From the NCBI GenBank assembly GCA_963693365.1, contig CAVNZM010000001.1:9486001-9550000 (forward strand): a DNA stretch of 64,000 bases, in the 5' to 3' direction. Made by a program: the position numbers and the translations under genes. The notes under the pieces were generated by a model that was given only the letters and a program-made list of their open reading frames with translations, had not been told where the DNA came from and did not search any database. Shown one piece after another: positions 1 to 20,468 of the stretch; the first letter of the stretch is position 1, and each line of letters starts with the position of its first letter. Source of the stretch: Amoebidium appalachense (lineage: Eukaryota > Ichthyosporea).

Positions 1-107
1 AAAGGAAGGGGGGGGGGGGGGGGGGGGAGGGGGGTGGCGAAGAAAAGAACGAATAGGGACTTACAACCTCCCGCCCTTCCCCCTTCCACACACACGTACA
101 CGTACAG

Positions 108-2445
<2,338 letters not shown>

Positions 2446-2794
2446 GTGAAATTGCGACCATGAACCCCCCCTCCCCCCACCTTCCTCCTGAAATGTTTCT
2501 TTTAATGTAAATGCTATAGATCTTGTATTAACCCGAGTCCTCGTACATATGGTGCAAACGTTCAAGTTCTGATATGCTATGTCATTCGTTGTAATTTGCT
2601 GCTATTGGGAAATCCTTTCTTACCTTTTCCGCCCGCTTGGGAGTTGACCCTGGGTATCTGTTGAAAACCAAATCTTGACAATCACATTTAACCCCATCAT
2701 ACTACATGTGAACATGGTTGCATTTACACATAGCACATTTGTATTATCGTTGTGTTTGGTTGGCTTTGGCGATGACTTAGCATTAGGACATGAA

Positions 2795-2843
<49 letters not shown>

Positions 2844-3032
2844 TGTGTCTGTGTGTCTGGTGTGTGTGTGTCAAGAGCATACGCCTACCCCAGCAGTATA
2901 TAGACCCCAAACTGGGGTTGCATATGCTTGCTGACAGCCAGAGTATAATTGAAGACCCGGATACGGGGGACTTGGTTCAAGTCAGGTGTGTGTGTGCTGT
3001 GTGTGTGTGGGTAAATGGATGTGTGTGCGTCT

Positions 3033-3144
<112 letters not shown>

Positions 3145-3524
3145 CGACAAGAGCGTGTGCCTACCCCAGCAATACATAGACCCCAAACTAGGGTTGCATA
3201 TGCTTGCAAATAGCCAGAGTATCGTTGAAGACCCGGATACGGGGGATTTGGTCGTGTTTGGGTGGACTGAAGGGAGGGGGGGGGGGGGGGGGGGGACCTG
3301 TGTGTGTGTGTGTGTGTGTTAAGAGCTTGTGCCTACCCCAGCAGTACATTGACCCCAAACTAGGGTTGCATATGCTTTCAAATATCCAGATCCCCCGTCC
3401 TCCCTTCCCTCGATCCAATTATGACACCTTCCAGACCCGCAGGCACACATTCCATCCGTCCCCTCCACCCCTCGCTCACACACGGGAACCAAATCCACCG
3501 CACACACTCACTCCCCCCCCCCCC

Positions 3525-3555
<31 letters not shown>

Positions 3556-3602
3556 ACACACATACACACACACTCACTCACCCTCTCCCCCCCGACACAC
3601 AG

Positions 3603-3879
3603 GTTCAATAACTACGACCGTGCACCTCTCGACTACGCCCACGTCAAGCCCTCCCTCCACCGCGAGCTCTACTCCGCTCTTCGCCTGCTTGAAACACGCA
3701 TTCGCGCACCCGAAAACGAATACCGTTTCCTTCTTACCCCAGGAAATCTAATGATATTCGATAACTGGCGTGTGCTTCACGGGCGGAGCGCGTACACGGG
3801 AACGCGCCGTCTGTGTGGTTGCTATATTGACAGAGATCTGTTCTTCAGCAAGCTTAGGTTCAGTGGGGTTGGTTTGTAA
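3603..3879 (+). pseudogene. Second copy of TMLHE terminal exon
   Basis: This is a 277 bp exon identical by eye to 2169-2445, including the acacacag acceptor, the LHGR iron-ligand motif and the stop codon. It lies in the second unit of the 1.43 kb duplication, preceded again by three partial middle-exon copies at about 2871-2986, 3148-3263 and 3320-3390. It is open and spliceable, so it may serve as an alternative last exon rather than being dead. Confidence 0.7.
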
Positions 3880-4231
3880 GTGAAATTGCGACCATGAACC
3901 CCCCCTCCCCCCACCTTCCTCCTGAAATGTTTCTTTTAATGTAAATGCTATAGATCTTGTATTAACCCGAGTCCTCGTACATATGGTGCAAACGTTCAAG
4001 TTCTGATATGCTATGTCATTCGTTGTAATTTGCTGCTATTGGGAAATCCTTTCTTACCTTTTCCGCCCGCTTGGGAGTTGACCCTGGGTATCTGTTGAAA
4101 ACCAAATCTTGACAATCACATTTAACCCCATCATACTACATGTGAACATGGTTGCATTTACACATAGCACATTTGTATTATCGTTGTGTTTGGTTGGCTT
4201 TGGCGATGACTTAGCATTAGGACATGAACAG

Positions 4232-4482
4232 ATATACAACCGAGATATATGCACGGCTGCATAAGTAAGGGCATACAACCCCGTGTTAGACTTAGTCATG
4301 TATGCCCGCGCTGTTATGTAGTAGTTATTGTGTTGCCTTGAAAGGTGCCACTATGGATCGTTGGTAAATTGGGCAAATTAAACCACAAATGAGGAAGATA
4401 TTTGAGAACGCTTGGGTTCAAATATAATAGATGGAACACAGAATGAGCTATTTTCTCCCTTATATTCCGAACTCGGGCTCCT

Positions 4483-4543
<61 letters not shown>

Positions 4544-4626
4544 CATTTCAGAGCACAAATGTGTGTATCAAAACATGCCGGTGCAATTCTATGGACGATG
4601 TACCCTGAATAGCCCCCCCCCCCCCC

Positions 4627-4674
<48 letters not shown>

Positions 4675-4960
4675 TAGTACCCACATACACATTGTGACAC
4701 CCACATTCGAGATAAAAGTTCAACGCATCAATCGATCGGCCACTACAACAACAAAACTGGAAACAAATTTTATCAACACATCTATACGTTGTACATGCAT
4801 GCAAGTATAAAAGCCAACTAATCCTCCTGATTACAGATGCTCATCCCATCCGCCTGACTTTGACCGTGCGCATGCATGCATCTAGCATGACAACGACCGT
4901 GTAAGCTCTAAAGCTCTGTAACATGCAACTATCAATAGTAAACGTGCGGGGGGGAGGTGG

Positions 4961-4995
<35 letters not shown>

Positions 4996-5427
4996 AAATC
5001 GTGTGATTTACAGCCAATCAATTATCATTCATTCGCTTTATTTATACAAATTATGGGTCATGATATTCAAATCCCTTGATCTCTGTTTACGACAACACAT
5101 GCTTGAGAGCCAGCTCAAGCTATTTATGCGAAAAAAAATTTGACTTTAAACCTTCAAGGTCAAAAATTTCACACAACGAATAAAGAAAAAAACGACAAAA
5201 AAGGGTTCTTGCAGACAACACAAAAACAAAACAGAATTTGACTCAACTAAAATCACGAGGAAACCGATCTCTTTTTTACAATCTACGCAGACCTTTTCTC
5301 TCACTTTTGTGCATATCTACACAGCGCAGTTTGGTCCGCGGAAGCACACAGTACAGATAAATTTACAGCAGTCTTAAAACTGAAGATAGCACCTTCAACG
5401 GAATTTTTTCCACATATCGCAAGGCAA
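4232..5427. other. Convergent intergenic region, no gene seen
   Basis: This lies between the 3' ends of the TMLHE (+) and UNC93-like (-) genes. It contains poly-C plus (CA)n at about 4485-4543, poly-C plus (CT)n at about 4613-4672, a poly-G run at about 4964-4993, and an AT-rich stretch at 5130-5300. No open frame with splice signals was recognised. Confidence 0.7.
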
Positions 5428-10441
<5,014 letters not shown>

Positions 10442-12188
10442 GGTTGAAACAACGCTGGAATCAGAATTGAATGACGAGGAAATTTATGAATTGATGGTTT
10501 CGACTTCAGCAGGCGGAATCTAACGAAAATAGAACCCGGTGTTTACTTGGACAGAAAAAGGAAACCCAAAAAAGGAAAAAGAAATACTAGCAGTTCAAGA
10601 GCTCCTGGGTGAGTAGATGGTGTGCATGTGCCCAAGTGTGCGTCAAAACCTGTACGCAAATATTTCTGCAAGTCTGTGTCAGAGCGCGTGCATGTGTGAA
10701 AGCGCGTATGCTGCACTTAGGTACAGGTGCAATGGCGTGCGTGTGAATCTACGCCTAATCTATGTGACTTGCTATGGTTACTGGTGTTCCACGCTCTGAA
10801 AGCACGAAAACCCCTCACTGCGTGCAGCCACTCTTTCATTTGCCAATCTGGTCGACACAACTCACAAATGTTTGACACAAACTAAAACGTCTAAAAGTAA
10901 TACACAACGTCACACTATATTTAGGCTGCCACGGAAACACATAGGCTAGAAAAGAATCTGTAGGAGTAATCAAGCTAGTAAGGTGTTGCCGGTGTCTACG
11001 TGTCAGTTGTAGTGCTCCCAGCATTATGCTGGCCCACACACATGGATCTTGACTACTCCCAGATCGACTACAACAGCAACGTGACTATGGACTAATTAAA
11101 ATGTTGCTATGGTATGGGTCAGGCTGGGTGATGTTGAGTCATGTGACTCGGTCATGATGTGACGGAAAATTCCTGTCTAAGTAGGCAAACATAACATTAA
11201 AAAATCTTTTAAGCTTTTTTAAAAGATTTTTGGAAGTTTTTGCTCTATTTGAATAAAGGTCGTTTCATATAGATACACTAGCCCTTAGTGACCAGCATAT
11301 TGAAAATAAAGTGTTCATCCAATCAAAGAACAGACATGTTGCTTGCCATTGCAGCGTGTCATCCACAGATGCACCAATTATTGCTCCACGACGAAATCTT
11401 GTGCCAATCAGATACGCGAACGCTGAGCCATTACAGGGTAGGGAATCTACATATAAATAAGACGACCTTTACAAAAAAAAAACACCGTCCGCCCCTCACT
11501 GCACGCTGGGCCCGGAATTTTTGTCTTTTACGTATACGGTTATTTTAGTTTTTTCGCCAAAATCATACCAAACAGGTATAATAAATATTCTGACTGAAAA
11601 TTTTCACTATTGTAGTGGAATATTCACAACTCCGGGCATCGTATAGTATATGTAATCCGGGCCGGACTGCGCCAGAGTGATCATGCATGGACGCCGATTA
11701 TAGAAAATCCATGTTGTGAATCTCCTAATATTCGGGAAACTTGTCGAAGAGCGCTGCTAGTTGTACACCCTGGCCCCAACTACAATACGTGATGACCCGG
11801 GATGAGTTGACTCGTACGCGTACGCGTGACGATATCCGGCAGCCGGCTACAACATGGTCGACGTCTAAACTGCAGCTGTGTTTGTTGGGGAGGAGAAAAG
11901 ACAATGGGTGGAGAGGAGAAGTTGAAATACCCTGTGCCTATCATCTTCAATTCAAAAAAATTGTATTAGAAAACGAGTTATGGTCCGGGAATTACCTGAT
12001 GGAACACCTTACTAGTCATGGTTGCGAAGTTTTTAACCCAGCACTTGGACAGATGTTCTTAGGGCACACAATAAAATGCGAGCAAGCAAAGGCCTTAGCA
12101 CGACTAGAATTTTTGCATGATGCAAGTTGGATAGACGTTGTATTGTGTAAACGTAGTTGTACTTTGCACCATTTCTGCGCTCTAAACC

Positions 12189-12222
<34 letters not shown>

Positions 12223-14629
12223 TCTCTCTTTCTCTCTCTCCCCCTCTGCCCCCGGGGCTTCCCTCCTTCCCCGGTTCTAAACCACAGTAGATGCTCACGG
12301 TGCAACCGTCAGATAGCGTGACCCCAGCTTTGCACTGAGTCAGCGAAGAAAAGATCTTTAACGTTGCCGATCTGTTCATACCCAGCTAATAAATATATGC
12401 CTTGCTTTGCCTCACGCTCCAAATCCCCGCGCCCATCCCTCCCGCTTTCCCCTGCGGTTTATTTTTCAAAAATGGAAGCGAGTCAACCGGACTCGTGCAA
12501 CGCAGCATTTGCCTACACTCCCCCCCCTCCCCCCCCCTCCCCCCAACCCCCTCCTTCCCCCTCCCCCCCCTCCCCCCCCCCCCCCCCCCCCCCCTCCCCC
12601 CTCTCCCGGGCCCCCAATACCTACCACCACCACGACGACCACCACCACCACCCACCTCAAATTGCCTCGAACCCTCGCCTTTGGGTTCCGCCCCGGCGAG
12701 CAATCCGTCATGCTGTAGGCGTTGCTTTTGTAAAGCATCGGGTACTAAGTAGGCATCAATCCAAGTAAATATATATATATGGAAAATGGCCTTTGAAGGA
12801 TTCAGCTTGGCTGCGCCCATTGACAGGTTTTGTTAACAGTGACTAGACCGCGTTCAAACCATCGACTCGCACTCAAGGCTTCCTACTCTAGCTGAGGCCT
12901 TGGTTGCACAAATGCCTCCTTTGAGGAGCCACGTCTTCTTCTAAGGTCGCCACAGTGCTGCACTCGCACCAAGGCCGCCTACTGAATAGCACTCCTGTGT
13001 GTGTACTGTATAAAGGAGACCTTGGTTGAAGCTTGGCCGAACTCTGGCAGGCTCGGTGGCGCCACAAGTCCAAAACTTCCAAAAAGGGATACGGACCAAG
13101 AGGGCCCACCAATGAAACTCTAGTAGTGGCTGGAGGAAGTTCCGAGGAACTTCAGAGGAAGTGGCTCATCTTCGACACATCGACGAGTCGACCGCCGCTG
13201 TCGACGCAGGCGGAAACGGTGGCTTGAACGTAGTCTGTCGAGGCCCGTCAAGGGCCCTTTCAACATTGTTCAGTCGGATTCCTCCAGGTCAGCGCCCTCA
13301 GTGTCCCGAGCGCGTCGAGCTGCCTCGCCGGTTGTCCACGGGGTCAAGCGTACTGCGAAGGTTTGTTGGAAGCCCCACTTCCTCATCACCGGCAAATCTG
13401 GCGCGTAGAACACGCACCCCTCTTGCACATGTGCGTGGCTAATCATAGTGCTGTAGTGCCATCACTGGTTGTCCGCAGCACGTGCACGGCTCGACAATGC
13501 GTCGTGCGCATCAGACGCGGGCTTGGTTGGCGATGTATTGGTTACCCTAGGTTGTAGGTAGGTGTTTGTGAGCCACACAGGTCAAGCTTGTAGCTGAGAA
13601 TAGCCGGTGGTATGGTCGAGGCTATGGGCTGCCTGGCACATGGCCCCTTTTTAGCATATCCCGAGCTACATAGTTTACTGCACACGGAATGCTGTCTGTT
13701 TTTCTTACGCTTCTGCTTGTTTCTGGGCTAACTACGACTTGGTTTGCCTTGAGATGCGAAGTGGGGCAACTTTTGAAGGGCAGATGGGCATTGAAATAAT
13801 GGTTTCATCTGGTAGATTAGTTTTAGGTTTTTGGGCCACCTGGTTGTTTGAAGCCACGATCATAAATGCTCCTCTTCCGTGTCTTAGACATGTGCTGCCA
13901 ATGTGTGCTTTTTGAAGCTGATCGGGTCAAAAATTATCCGACTTGAGAGCAAAACTACGAGATCCGGGGACTTACAACCTTGTTCCCCTTGTAACAAATA
14001 GAGATATGGAATGTTTATAACAAATCCGGAAAGCCAGAGTCACATCGGTGGCATCGAGCCCCTATTACATATTGTCTACTTACGTCGAGTCCGACTGCTG
14101 CCTCGTGATGTTTCCCGGTGACAACGATTGATCTTGCTTTTAGAAAGTAAACACATGGTGAGGCATGCTCTACGAAAACCTAGTGTGGCCAAAAGGGCAT
14201 GCCTGAGGCTGCTGACCATTTCCAAACTTGAAAAGGCACCACCGGAGTTAGGAGAAGGGGTTCAAAACAGACTACGTACCCCGCCAGACCAGCAAAATCT
14301 AGCCGCTGCCACCGGCTATGGTATGTGACGTTTACCGATTTCCTAATATATATGGTAGTAAATCCGTGCGACGTCATATATCATAGCAATTATATCCCCT
14401 TAACCGGGAATATCTCCCCCCTCCCCCCTCCCCCCCCCCCCCCCCCGCCCCCGCCCCGCCCCGCCCCCCGGCCGCCAGCCTGGCCACCCACCCTTTTACC
14501 AAATTCTTGCTAGCTAGAGAGGCATGTGAGGAATGATCTAGAAGAAGGTGCAGGGGATAGGGCAGGGCGCAAGATGGATTGCGCTAAGGGGAAGGGGGAA
14601 GAGGTGGTGTTGGTTTTTTTTTTTTTTTT

Positions 14630-14640
<11 letters not shown>
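10442..14640. other. No confident gene; AT-rich and GC-rich unique sequence
   Basis: This is upstream of the UNC93-like gene. It holds more normal-complexity sequence than the rest of the window. Open stretches exist at 11741-12180 (+) and about 13030-13440 (+, several frames open), but neither has recognisable domains or a convincing exon structure. C tracts lie at 12189-12220 and 12527-12610 and about 14416-14470. An 11200-11231 inverted repeat (13 bp arms, 6 nt loop) is AT-rich. Confidence 0.5.
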
Positions 14641-14660
<20 letters not shown>

Positions 14661-14686
14661 GGAGTGGGGGAGGGGGGAGGGGGGTT

Positions 14687-14966
14687 GAAGGGCCTGACGG
14701 AAGCAGCAAGATGCCCTCCTGCCTGCCATAGCTGTCACATAAGCAAATTTATCACTGACGCTACTTAAATCCTTTTGTGGACACATTGCTGATTTCGTCT
14801 TTTTGCAAGGGGGGGGGGGGGGGGGGGGGGAGGGGGGGGGGGTGGAAGGGCTTGACTGAAGCAGCAAGATGCCCTCCTGCCTGCCATAGCTGTCACATAA
14901 GCAAATTTATCACTGACGCTACTTAAATCCTTTTGTGGACACATTGCTGATTTCGTCTTTTTGCAA
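14687..14966. repeat. 122 bp direct duplication across a poly-G tract
   Basis: Positions 14687-14808 and 14845-14966 are nearly identical (offset 158), differing at two positions near their start. Between them lies a G run with one A. Each copy is preceded by a G run, and the second copy runs on into unique sequence that is open on the minus strand. On the minus strand both copies read CKKTKSAMCPQKDLSSVSDK. Confidence 0.9.
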
Positions 14967-15129
14967 AGGACGCCGATCCAAAACAGCTGTTTGGCGATCC
15001 GAACCGGGTAGCTCATCCTGGACCGAAAAAAACGCTCGAGCTGATCCTTCAGAGTGCACTGGTATCCGGCCACAAGATGTGTCTCTCCGCCTTGGGGGAT
15101 CATTTGATCTACCCCAGAGCCACGCTGGT
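14967..15129 (-). CDS. Candidate exon, unrecognised
   Basis: On the minus strand this stretch is open and protein-like, reading through GETHLVAGYQCTLKDQLERF and MSYPVRIAKQLFWIGVL. It is preceded on the sense strand by an acceptor-like TACGTAG at 15130-15136. A second minus frame is also open here, so the frame is not proved. A companion exon may lie at 15377-15515. I do not recognise the protein. It could be the remnant of one gene whose other exons lie to the right. Confidence 0.25.
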
Positions 15130-15147
15130 CTACGTATGTACCTCCCC

Positions 15148-15178
<31 letters not shown>

Positions 15179-15181
15179 AAA

Positions 15182-15220
<39 letters not shown>

Positions 15221-15225
15221 TACAT

Positions 15226-15256
<31 letters not shown>

Positions 15257-15376
15257 TGCACATGCACATTCACGCGGGCGAGGGCGTGCACAAAGACAAA
15301 CACACACCCCCCGTTGTGGCCTCCATCAAGCCAAGTTTTTTATGTGGTTGTGTGTGAATTGAATTCTCATAATTAC

Positions 15377-15515
15377 AGAGGTGTGTCTTCCCGTTCAAAA
15401 CCATATATACCTGGCCCCAGCCCGTAGTCAGGATCATAGACTACCCTACAGAATATTTCAAGTCTTATACCTTCCTCAATGGTTTGAAAAAGTTGCGGGT
15501 TTTGGGACGAAGACA
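15377..15515 (-). CDS. Candidate exon, unrecognised
   Basis: The minus strand reads TIEEGIRLEIFCRVVYDP followed by DYGLGPGIYGFEREDTP, then a possible donor CTCT|GTAATT at 15376. Just upstream on the same strand a different frame (DRAFNAVTPRCLRPKTRNFF) is open to 15680, as if a frameshift or short intron separated them. The composition looks like a real soluble protein. No family is recognised; a decayed gene is possible. Confidence 0.3.
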
Positions 15516-15746
15516 CCGTGGAGTTACAGCATTAAAAGCCCGATCAACCACAGAATTGTTGACTTTAAAAGAGTGGACAGCTCCCCCGTCACGATCTGAG
15601 AATCTATGATTTATTTTCTGCCGGCTCACTGACGTAACCAGTAAACTCTGCATGTATGTTAGTGTAATTAATGGGAACAAGTGTCATGGTATAGGCCGAA
15701 GGCCTGCAAACAGTTTGTTTAGTTTTTATACCTTTGCTGATTGTCA

Positions 15747-15747
<1 letters not shown>

Positions 15748-15837
<90 letters not shown>
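15748..15837. repeat. (GT)n microsatellite
   Basis: This is a pure GT run of about 90 bp followed by GC-interrupted GT and a (GGT)n stretch to about 15907. Confidence 0.95.
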
Positions 15838-15841
<4 letters not shown>

Positions 15842-16389
15842 CGTGCGTATGTGCCTGTGTGCCTGTGTGCGTGCGTGTGTGGTGGTGGTGGTGGTGGTGG
15901 TGGTGGTGAGGGGATGGTGGGGGAAGAGGGACACAGGGGGACGGGGAGCCCGGCCGGGGGGGGGGTAATAATAAACTGTTATGATGTTTGTATTCGATTA
16001 TCGGCAATGGCTGTTCCTTTTCGCAACAACTTGATGCCCGCCTCAACAACCATCTCTCACAATTTCTAACATGACATTTGGGGCAAACAGAACCCAGAGG
16101 GCCGCAACCTGCCGCCAAGCCAAGATGTGCAGCCAGTCCCACCGGCACCCATAATCCCAGGTATAAAATTTTCTTTTGTTGTTGCTCTCCATGCTCTCAC
16201 ACTGCATGGACACACAAACACGCACATGGAAACACAAGGGGAGCACGACACGCTCGTGCATGCTACAAACTCATGCTAGCACGCCTGTGCACCTCCGCTC
16301 TTCCCCACGCCTTTACCTTGCCAACCGTCCTTTTCAAGATCATCAAGGTCATTTCTAGTAGATTCACAAATCCTTTATCTGCAGTAGAA

Positions 16390-16403
16390 AGGGGCACAGG
16401 GGG

Positions 16404-16449
<46 letters not shown>

Positions 16450-16558
16450 GGTGGCAGGGGTAGCTCCGGAGGTGGGGGGGAAGGGGGATGGAGGAGGGAA
16501 TGTGGGGTGGGGCGGGGGGGGGGCTGTATGTGTGCTGCTGGTGTCGTGGAGGATAAAT

Positions 16559-16591
<33 letters not shown>

Positions 16592-16820
16592 GGTTAAGCG
16601 GAGTGTTTTGAAGGAGGTTTTATGCATGAGGATGTGTGCATGCCTGAAAGGCATAAGCCCATGGTGTGTCTGCACATGCATGTTTGAGCGTGTGCAATTC
16701 TTTTACTCCCGGGGGTGGGGGGGGAGGGGGGGGGGGGGGGGGGGGGGGTGCCTCAAAAAAAAAAAAGAGAGATTAAAAAGGAAGGGGGGAAGGGGGGGGG
16801 GGGTGGGGGGGGGGGGTTAG
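16390..16820. repeat. Cluster of poly-G tracts
   Basis: Several G runs of 15-45 nt (about 16405-16448, 16561-16590, 16710-16748, 16785-16816) sit in purine-rich sequence with no convincing exon. They are strong candidates for G-quadruplex formation, and also for assembly-length error. Confidence 0.85.
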
Positions 16821-16829
16821 GTAATGTTA

Positions 16830-17479
16830 ATTTCTGGTATTTGTTCGCCAGGACACCAAGTGGCGGACCAGATGGCGGCCCATGTGGGTGAAATTGGTGA
16901 GGCAAATAGAAATGAGCCAGAGGAAGGAGCAATGGGAGGTAGGAATGGACGTGCTGCCAAGGGAAGCCGGCAGGATATGGAGGAGGGAAAGGGAGAGATG
17001 GAAGAAGGAAGGCCATACGCTGTGGATTCAGAGGGGAGCGGTGGTTGGCGCAAGAAAGAAAGAAGGATGGGGCATGGGCATGGCAGAAACGAAAGCAGTG
17101 GGCAGGGACTTGAAGATGGAGAGAGGGAGGACCAGATGGATACAGGAGGGAATACAGGCGATACTACTGAGGAAGAAGACGGAGGAATGGAAGCCGGGAG
17201 CAAAGATAGGGGAGATGGCGATGTGAAGGATGATATGCCGGACCTTGAAGAACGAGGCAGGGATGTGGACGGGGAGGCATGTGGCTGTGGGGGTTCGGAG
17301 TATTACGTTGTGAAGGAGGATATGTCTATGGCAGAGGACGGGGAGGAAGGAGTGGAGGGCGGTGCAGGCGCAGGCCGGAGCGTGGGCTTTGCAGGAAGAG
17401 AGGGCGCCGGCGCAGGTAGTGCCGGATATGGGAACACAAAGGAAGAACCCATTCTTACTCAGCCTTCGTCGGAAACAGG
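16830..17479 (+). CDS. Purine-rich open region, possible exon, unrecognised
   Basis: The plus strand is open from an acceptor-like TTCGCCAG at about 16847-16854 to a donor-like GGAAACAG|GTACTC at 17479, followed at once by a poly-C run, as at many real donors in this window. The frame encodes an acidic Gly/Glu/Asp-rich polypeptide (PYAVDSEGSGGWRKKER; CGCGGSEYYVVKEDM). A second plus frame and two minus frames are also largely open because the strand is purine-rich, so frame and coding status are uncertain. Confidence 0.3.
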
Positions 17480-18348
17480 TACTCCCCTCCCCCTCCCCCC
17501 CCCCCCCCCTCCTCCCCCGCCGCCCCCCCGGAGCCACACACTCACCCATGCACACGTGAAGACACATCTGCCTCTGCACACCGTCCGCTCAACACCACCA
17601 CCTTCCATCGCATCCCAAAACACCTCTTCCTCTCAGGATTCACTATTTCGAATTTGCGTTTGGGGGGAGGGGGAGGGGGGGGCGGGAGGGGGTATGTGTG
17701 TGTGTGTGAGGGAGAAGGAAAAAAGAAATGGAAGAGAGAAGTCCAGAAAAAAAGGAGACTCCTATAAATTCTCCAAGAGGGGGAGAAACAAAAGCAACAG
17801 ATTGCTATGATCCCCATGATGGGTGCAACCTTCTCCCAGGCTTTCGGCGATGAGTATTTCGTAAAGACTTTACGCCTGCTATCGGTCTTTCTGTCTCTAA
17901 TTGTTGCCACGCCTTCACCATAATGCACTTTACTATGACTGTAAATCCGTTGGGCTTATTTAGGCATCCACCTCAACAGAGACAACGAGAATTTCCCCCC
18001 AGCAGCGTGACCGAAACGAGCTCTCTGCCAGCCAAAAACGGACATTGGAGCCTTCTGCGGCAAGTGCAAGAGGAATGAGACCAAAGCGATACAGGTAATA
18101 TTCACCCTTTTTCTTCTGCCTTGGCTCGTTTTTTGTGCTCTTGCTGTATGCTGCGGGGTGAAGTTGTTGGTAGGCAAACAATTCAGCTTTTCAGGCGTCT
18201 CTGTCAACGCCTGGCAGATGTTTCGTGCCGATTGAGGTGCGTGTGTGCGTGTGTGGTGGTTGTGGTTGTGGTTGTGGTGTGTGTGTTGCGTGTTGTGAAT
18301 TGTGTGCGCGGGTGGGCGCGCATGCTTGTAGGTGTGTGTGTGTGTGGT

Positions 18349-18382
<34 letters not shown>

Positions 18383-18468
18383 GCAGAAAATCTTCTCATT
18401 TTTTACATCAGAGAGTTTTGAAGTTGCTCCAGTAAGATAGTTGAGGTTCACAATCCATCCCTCCCCTA

Positions 18469-18501
<33 letters not shown>

Positions 18502-19091
18502 ACTTCTGCTCCTCCGGTAAACACACACCCGCATGCACACACACATACACACACACACACCACACACACACACAAACACACCCGTGCACGCGCGCGCACA
18601 CACACACACACTCACATGCACACACTCACTCACACAATCACTCACACACACACACACACACAAATCGTAGACAGACACACACAGGCCTCAGAGAGAACGC
18701 CCTTTTAACAACAACAAATACTCAAGTAACGATAGGTAAAAAAAGAATTTTTAACCACCACCCTTAGTGAAGAGACGTGTTCAGAGCAATCAACACCCGT
18801 CAAATGAGTTTATGTATATTTATCTCATGAGTGGGGTGGATGTTCTACAAACAAGTTATGCGTCTTTTTTGCAGGTTCGATCCGCCAATGTGAGAATATG
18901 GCCAGCACAAGGCGCAACCACTCGCAGCTAGCCACACCAGAGGGGAAACTGAGCTGCCACACTGACTTCAGTGTGTGGGTTGTTGTTTGATATTTGGTGT
19001 GTGTGTGTGGGGGGGGGGGGGGGGGGGAGGGGGGAGGGGGGCGGGAAACAGTTTCACGGTGCTTTTTTATTTTTTATTTTTGGAAGGGAGG

Positions 19092-19124
<33 letters not shown>

Positions 19125-20366
19125 GTACACCTCGCATCATATGACATTACTTTGGGGCCTGATCCGAGGTGCACGAAACACCACTGTACATATAGTCGGC
19201 CGTGGGCTCTGAACGTAGGGTTGCTTCGAAGCAGGATGAATGTAACAATATGCTGCTTCCCTGCTGACTCGCATGCAGTCACATAGCGTACACACGAACC
19301 ACTTTGTTTATTTTTTATTATTTTTTTTGAGGGGGGGGGCTTCAGGTGAGCATCGACGAATTCACTATCGTAGTTAGTTATGAACCAGGTATTGTTTGGT
19401 AGTGAGTGGGTCGGATGCTTGAAGCACGGGCACTTATGTCACGGTCACTCACACAAGTTCTTTGCTGGACACACGGGTTGTGGTGGCTTGAACCCATTCC
19501 GGCAACGGTATGTACATTCACAAGGATATGTTACAATTACAGTTGCAAAATGTGCAGCTCGCTTGTCTATCAATGATGGTGTGCAAAATAAAAACAGGGT
19601 TAAAAAAAACTCGTGTTGTGCATAAAGTCACGTGCACGGCCATGATGATCAGCATGGCCATATGATCTTGAGTCAGCAGTCTGCTACCGGAATTCCGTTA
19701 ATTAAGGTGACTGTGCTAAAGACTATCTGAGGTCAATAACACCGCATTCTGTTTTCAGTGATTAGGAGATCCACAATTGTCAAATGTGCACACACGACAG
19801 CTGTTGGGGCCAAGTATACATCACAGAGCTAGCCTGGCCGTAGGCCGTGACTTGCGTTTTCATATGTCCGGGTTTTGTTATCTCGTATTTGCTGACCGGG
19901 ATGTGTAGATTAGAGAAAAAGGTCAACAGTCTCATCATATTGCCGTGGCATCTTTGCCCACGGGCGTGCGTGCGTCCGAATACATATTCTGTCAGAGGGC
20001 TAATTTAGTTAGAAATATCCATATATAAAATAATCTTCCGACTTTCATTCGTTTCCAATTGAATTAAGGAGAAAAGGTTCAAAAGATTGCCATGGCTATG
20101 ACCAGATAGGCACCAATCCCAGTTCGCGGGCCGGTTGAAAGCAATCCCTCGGAAAAAGACCGAGTATAGCCATAGGACGAGCGAGTGGTGACGACTCCAA
20201 AAATGTATATGTATGACGTCCACAAATTTTAAAGTTCGAGAAGACTACAGCTGATCGTACAAACTGTCACAATTCTCTATGTCAAGCTCAATTGTGATTG
20301 GTTTAGCTCACATCATGTTAATCTTCTATTGGCTTAAATGACACCACTTACGTAAGTTTACACAGA
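17480..20366. other. No confident gene
   Basis: This contains C and G tracts (17490-17530, 18352-18380, 18475-18500, 19010-19120), a (CA)n-rich block at 18536-18662 and unique AT-balanced sequence at 19140-20340. A short plus-strand stretch ending CCAAAGCGATACAG|GTAATA at 18094 reads DIGAFCGKCKRNETKAIQ and could be an exon, but upstream continuity is lacking. Nothing else was recognised. Confidence 0.45.
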
Positions 20367-20406
20367 CTTTGAAACAGCACCAGCATCATCTGGTGCTGTT
20401 TCAAAG
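20367..20406. repeat. Perfect 17 bp inverted repeat (hairpin)
   Basis: CTTTGAAACAGCACCAG and its exact reverse complement flank a 6 nt CATCAT loop, about 60 bp upstream of the first ATG of the GFA-like gene. It could be a regulatory palindrome, a small RNA hairpin or a mobile-element footprint. Confidence 0.95.
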
Positions 20407-20468
20407 CTGAAGGCATGCTGTGACGTATGTACCTAGTCGCCTAACAACTACGTATACGTATATGCCCT

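Noticed and set aside
11741-12280. Plus-strand 179-codon frame
   Set aside because: It ends in a poly-C/CT tract translation, and no family motif or splice context was found; too weak to call a gene.
13033-13557. Overlapping plus-strand frames in GC-rich sequence
   Set aside because: Three frames are open in turn, none with recognisable domains; coding status could not be decided.
18869-18890. tRNA-like T-loop GCAGGTTCGATCCGCC
   Set aside because: The flanks do not form the T stem, and no A box or acceptor stem is found upstream.
19380-19625. 81-codon plus-strand frame with several Cys and His
   Set aside because: Short, no known zinc-finger spacing and no splice support.
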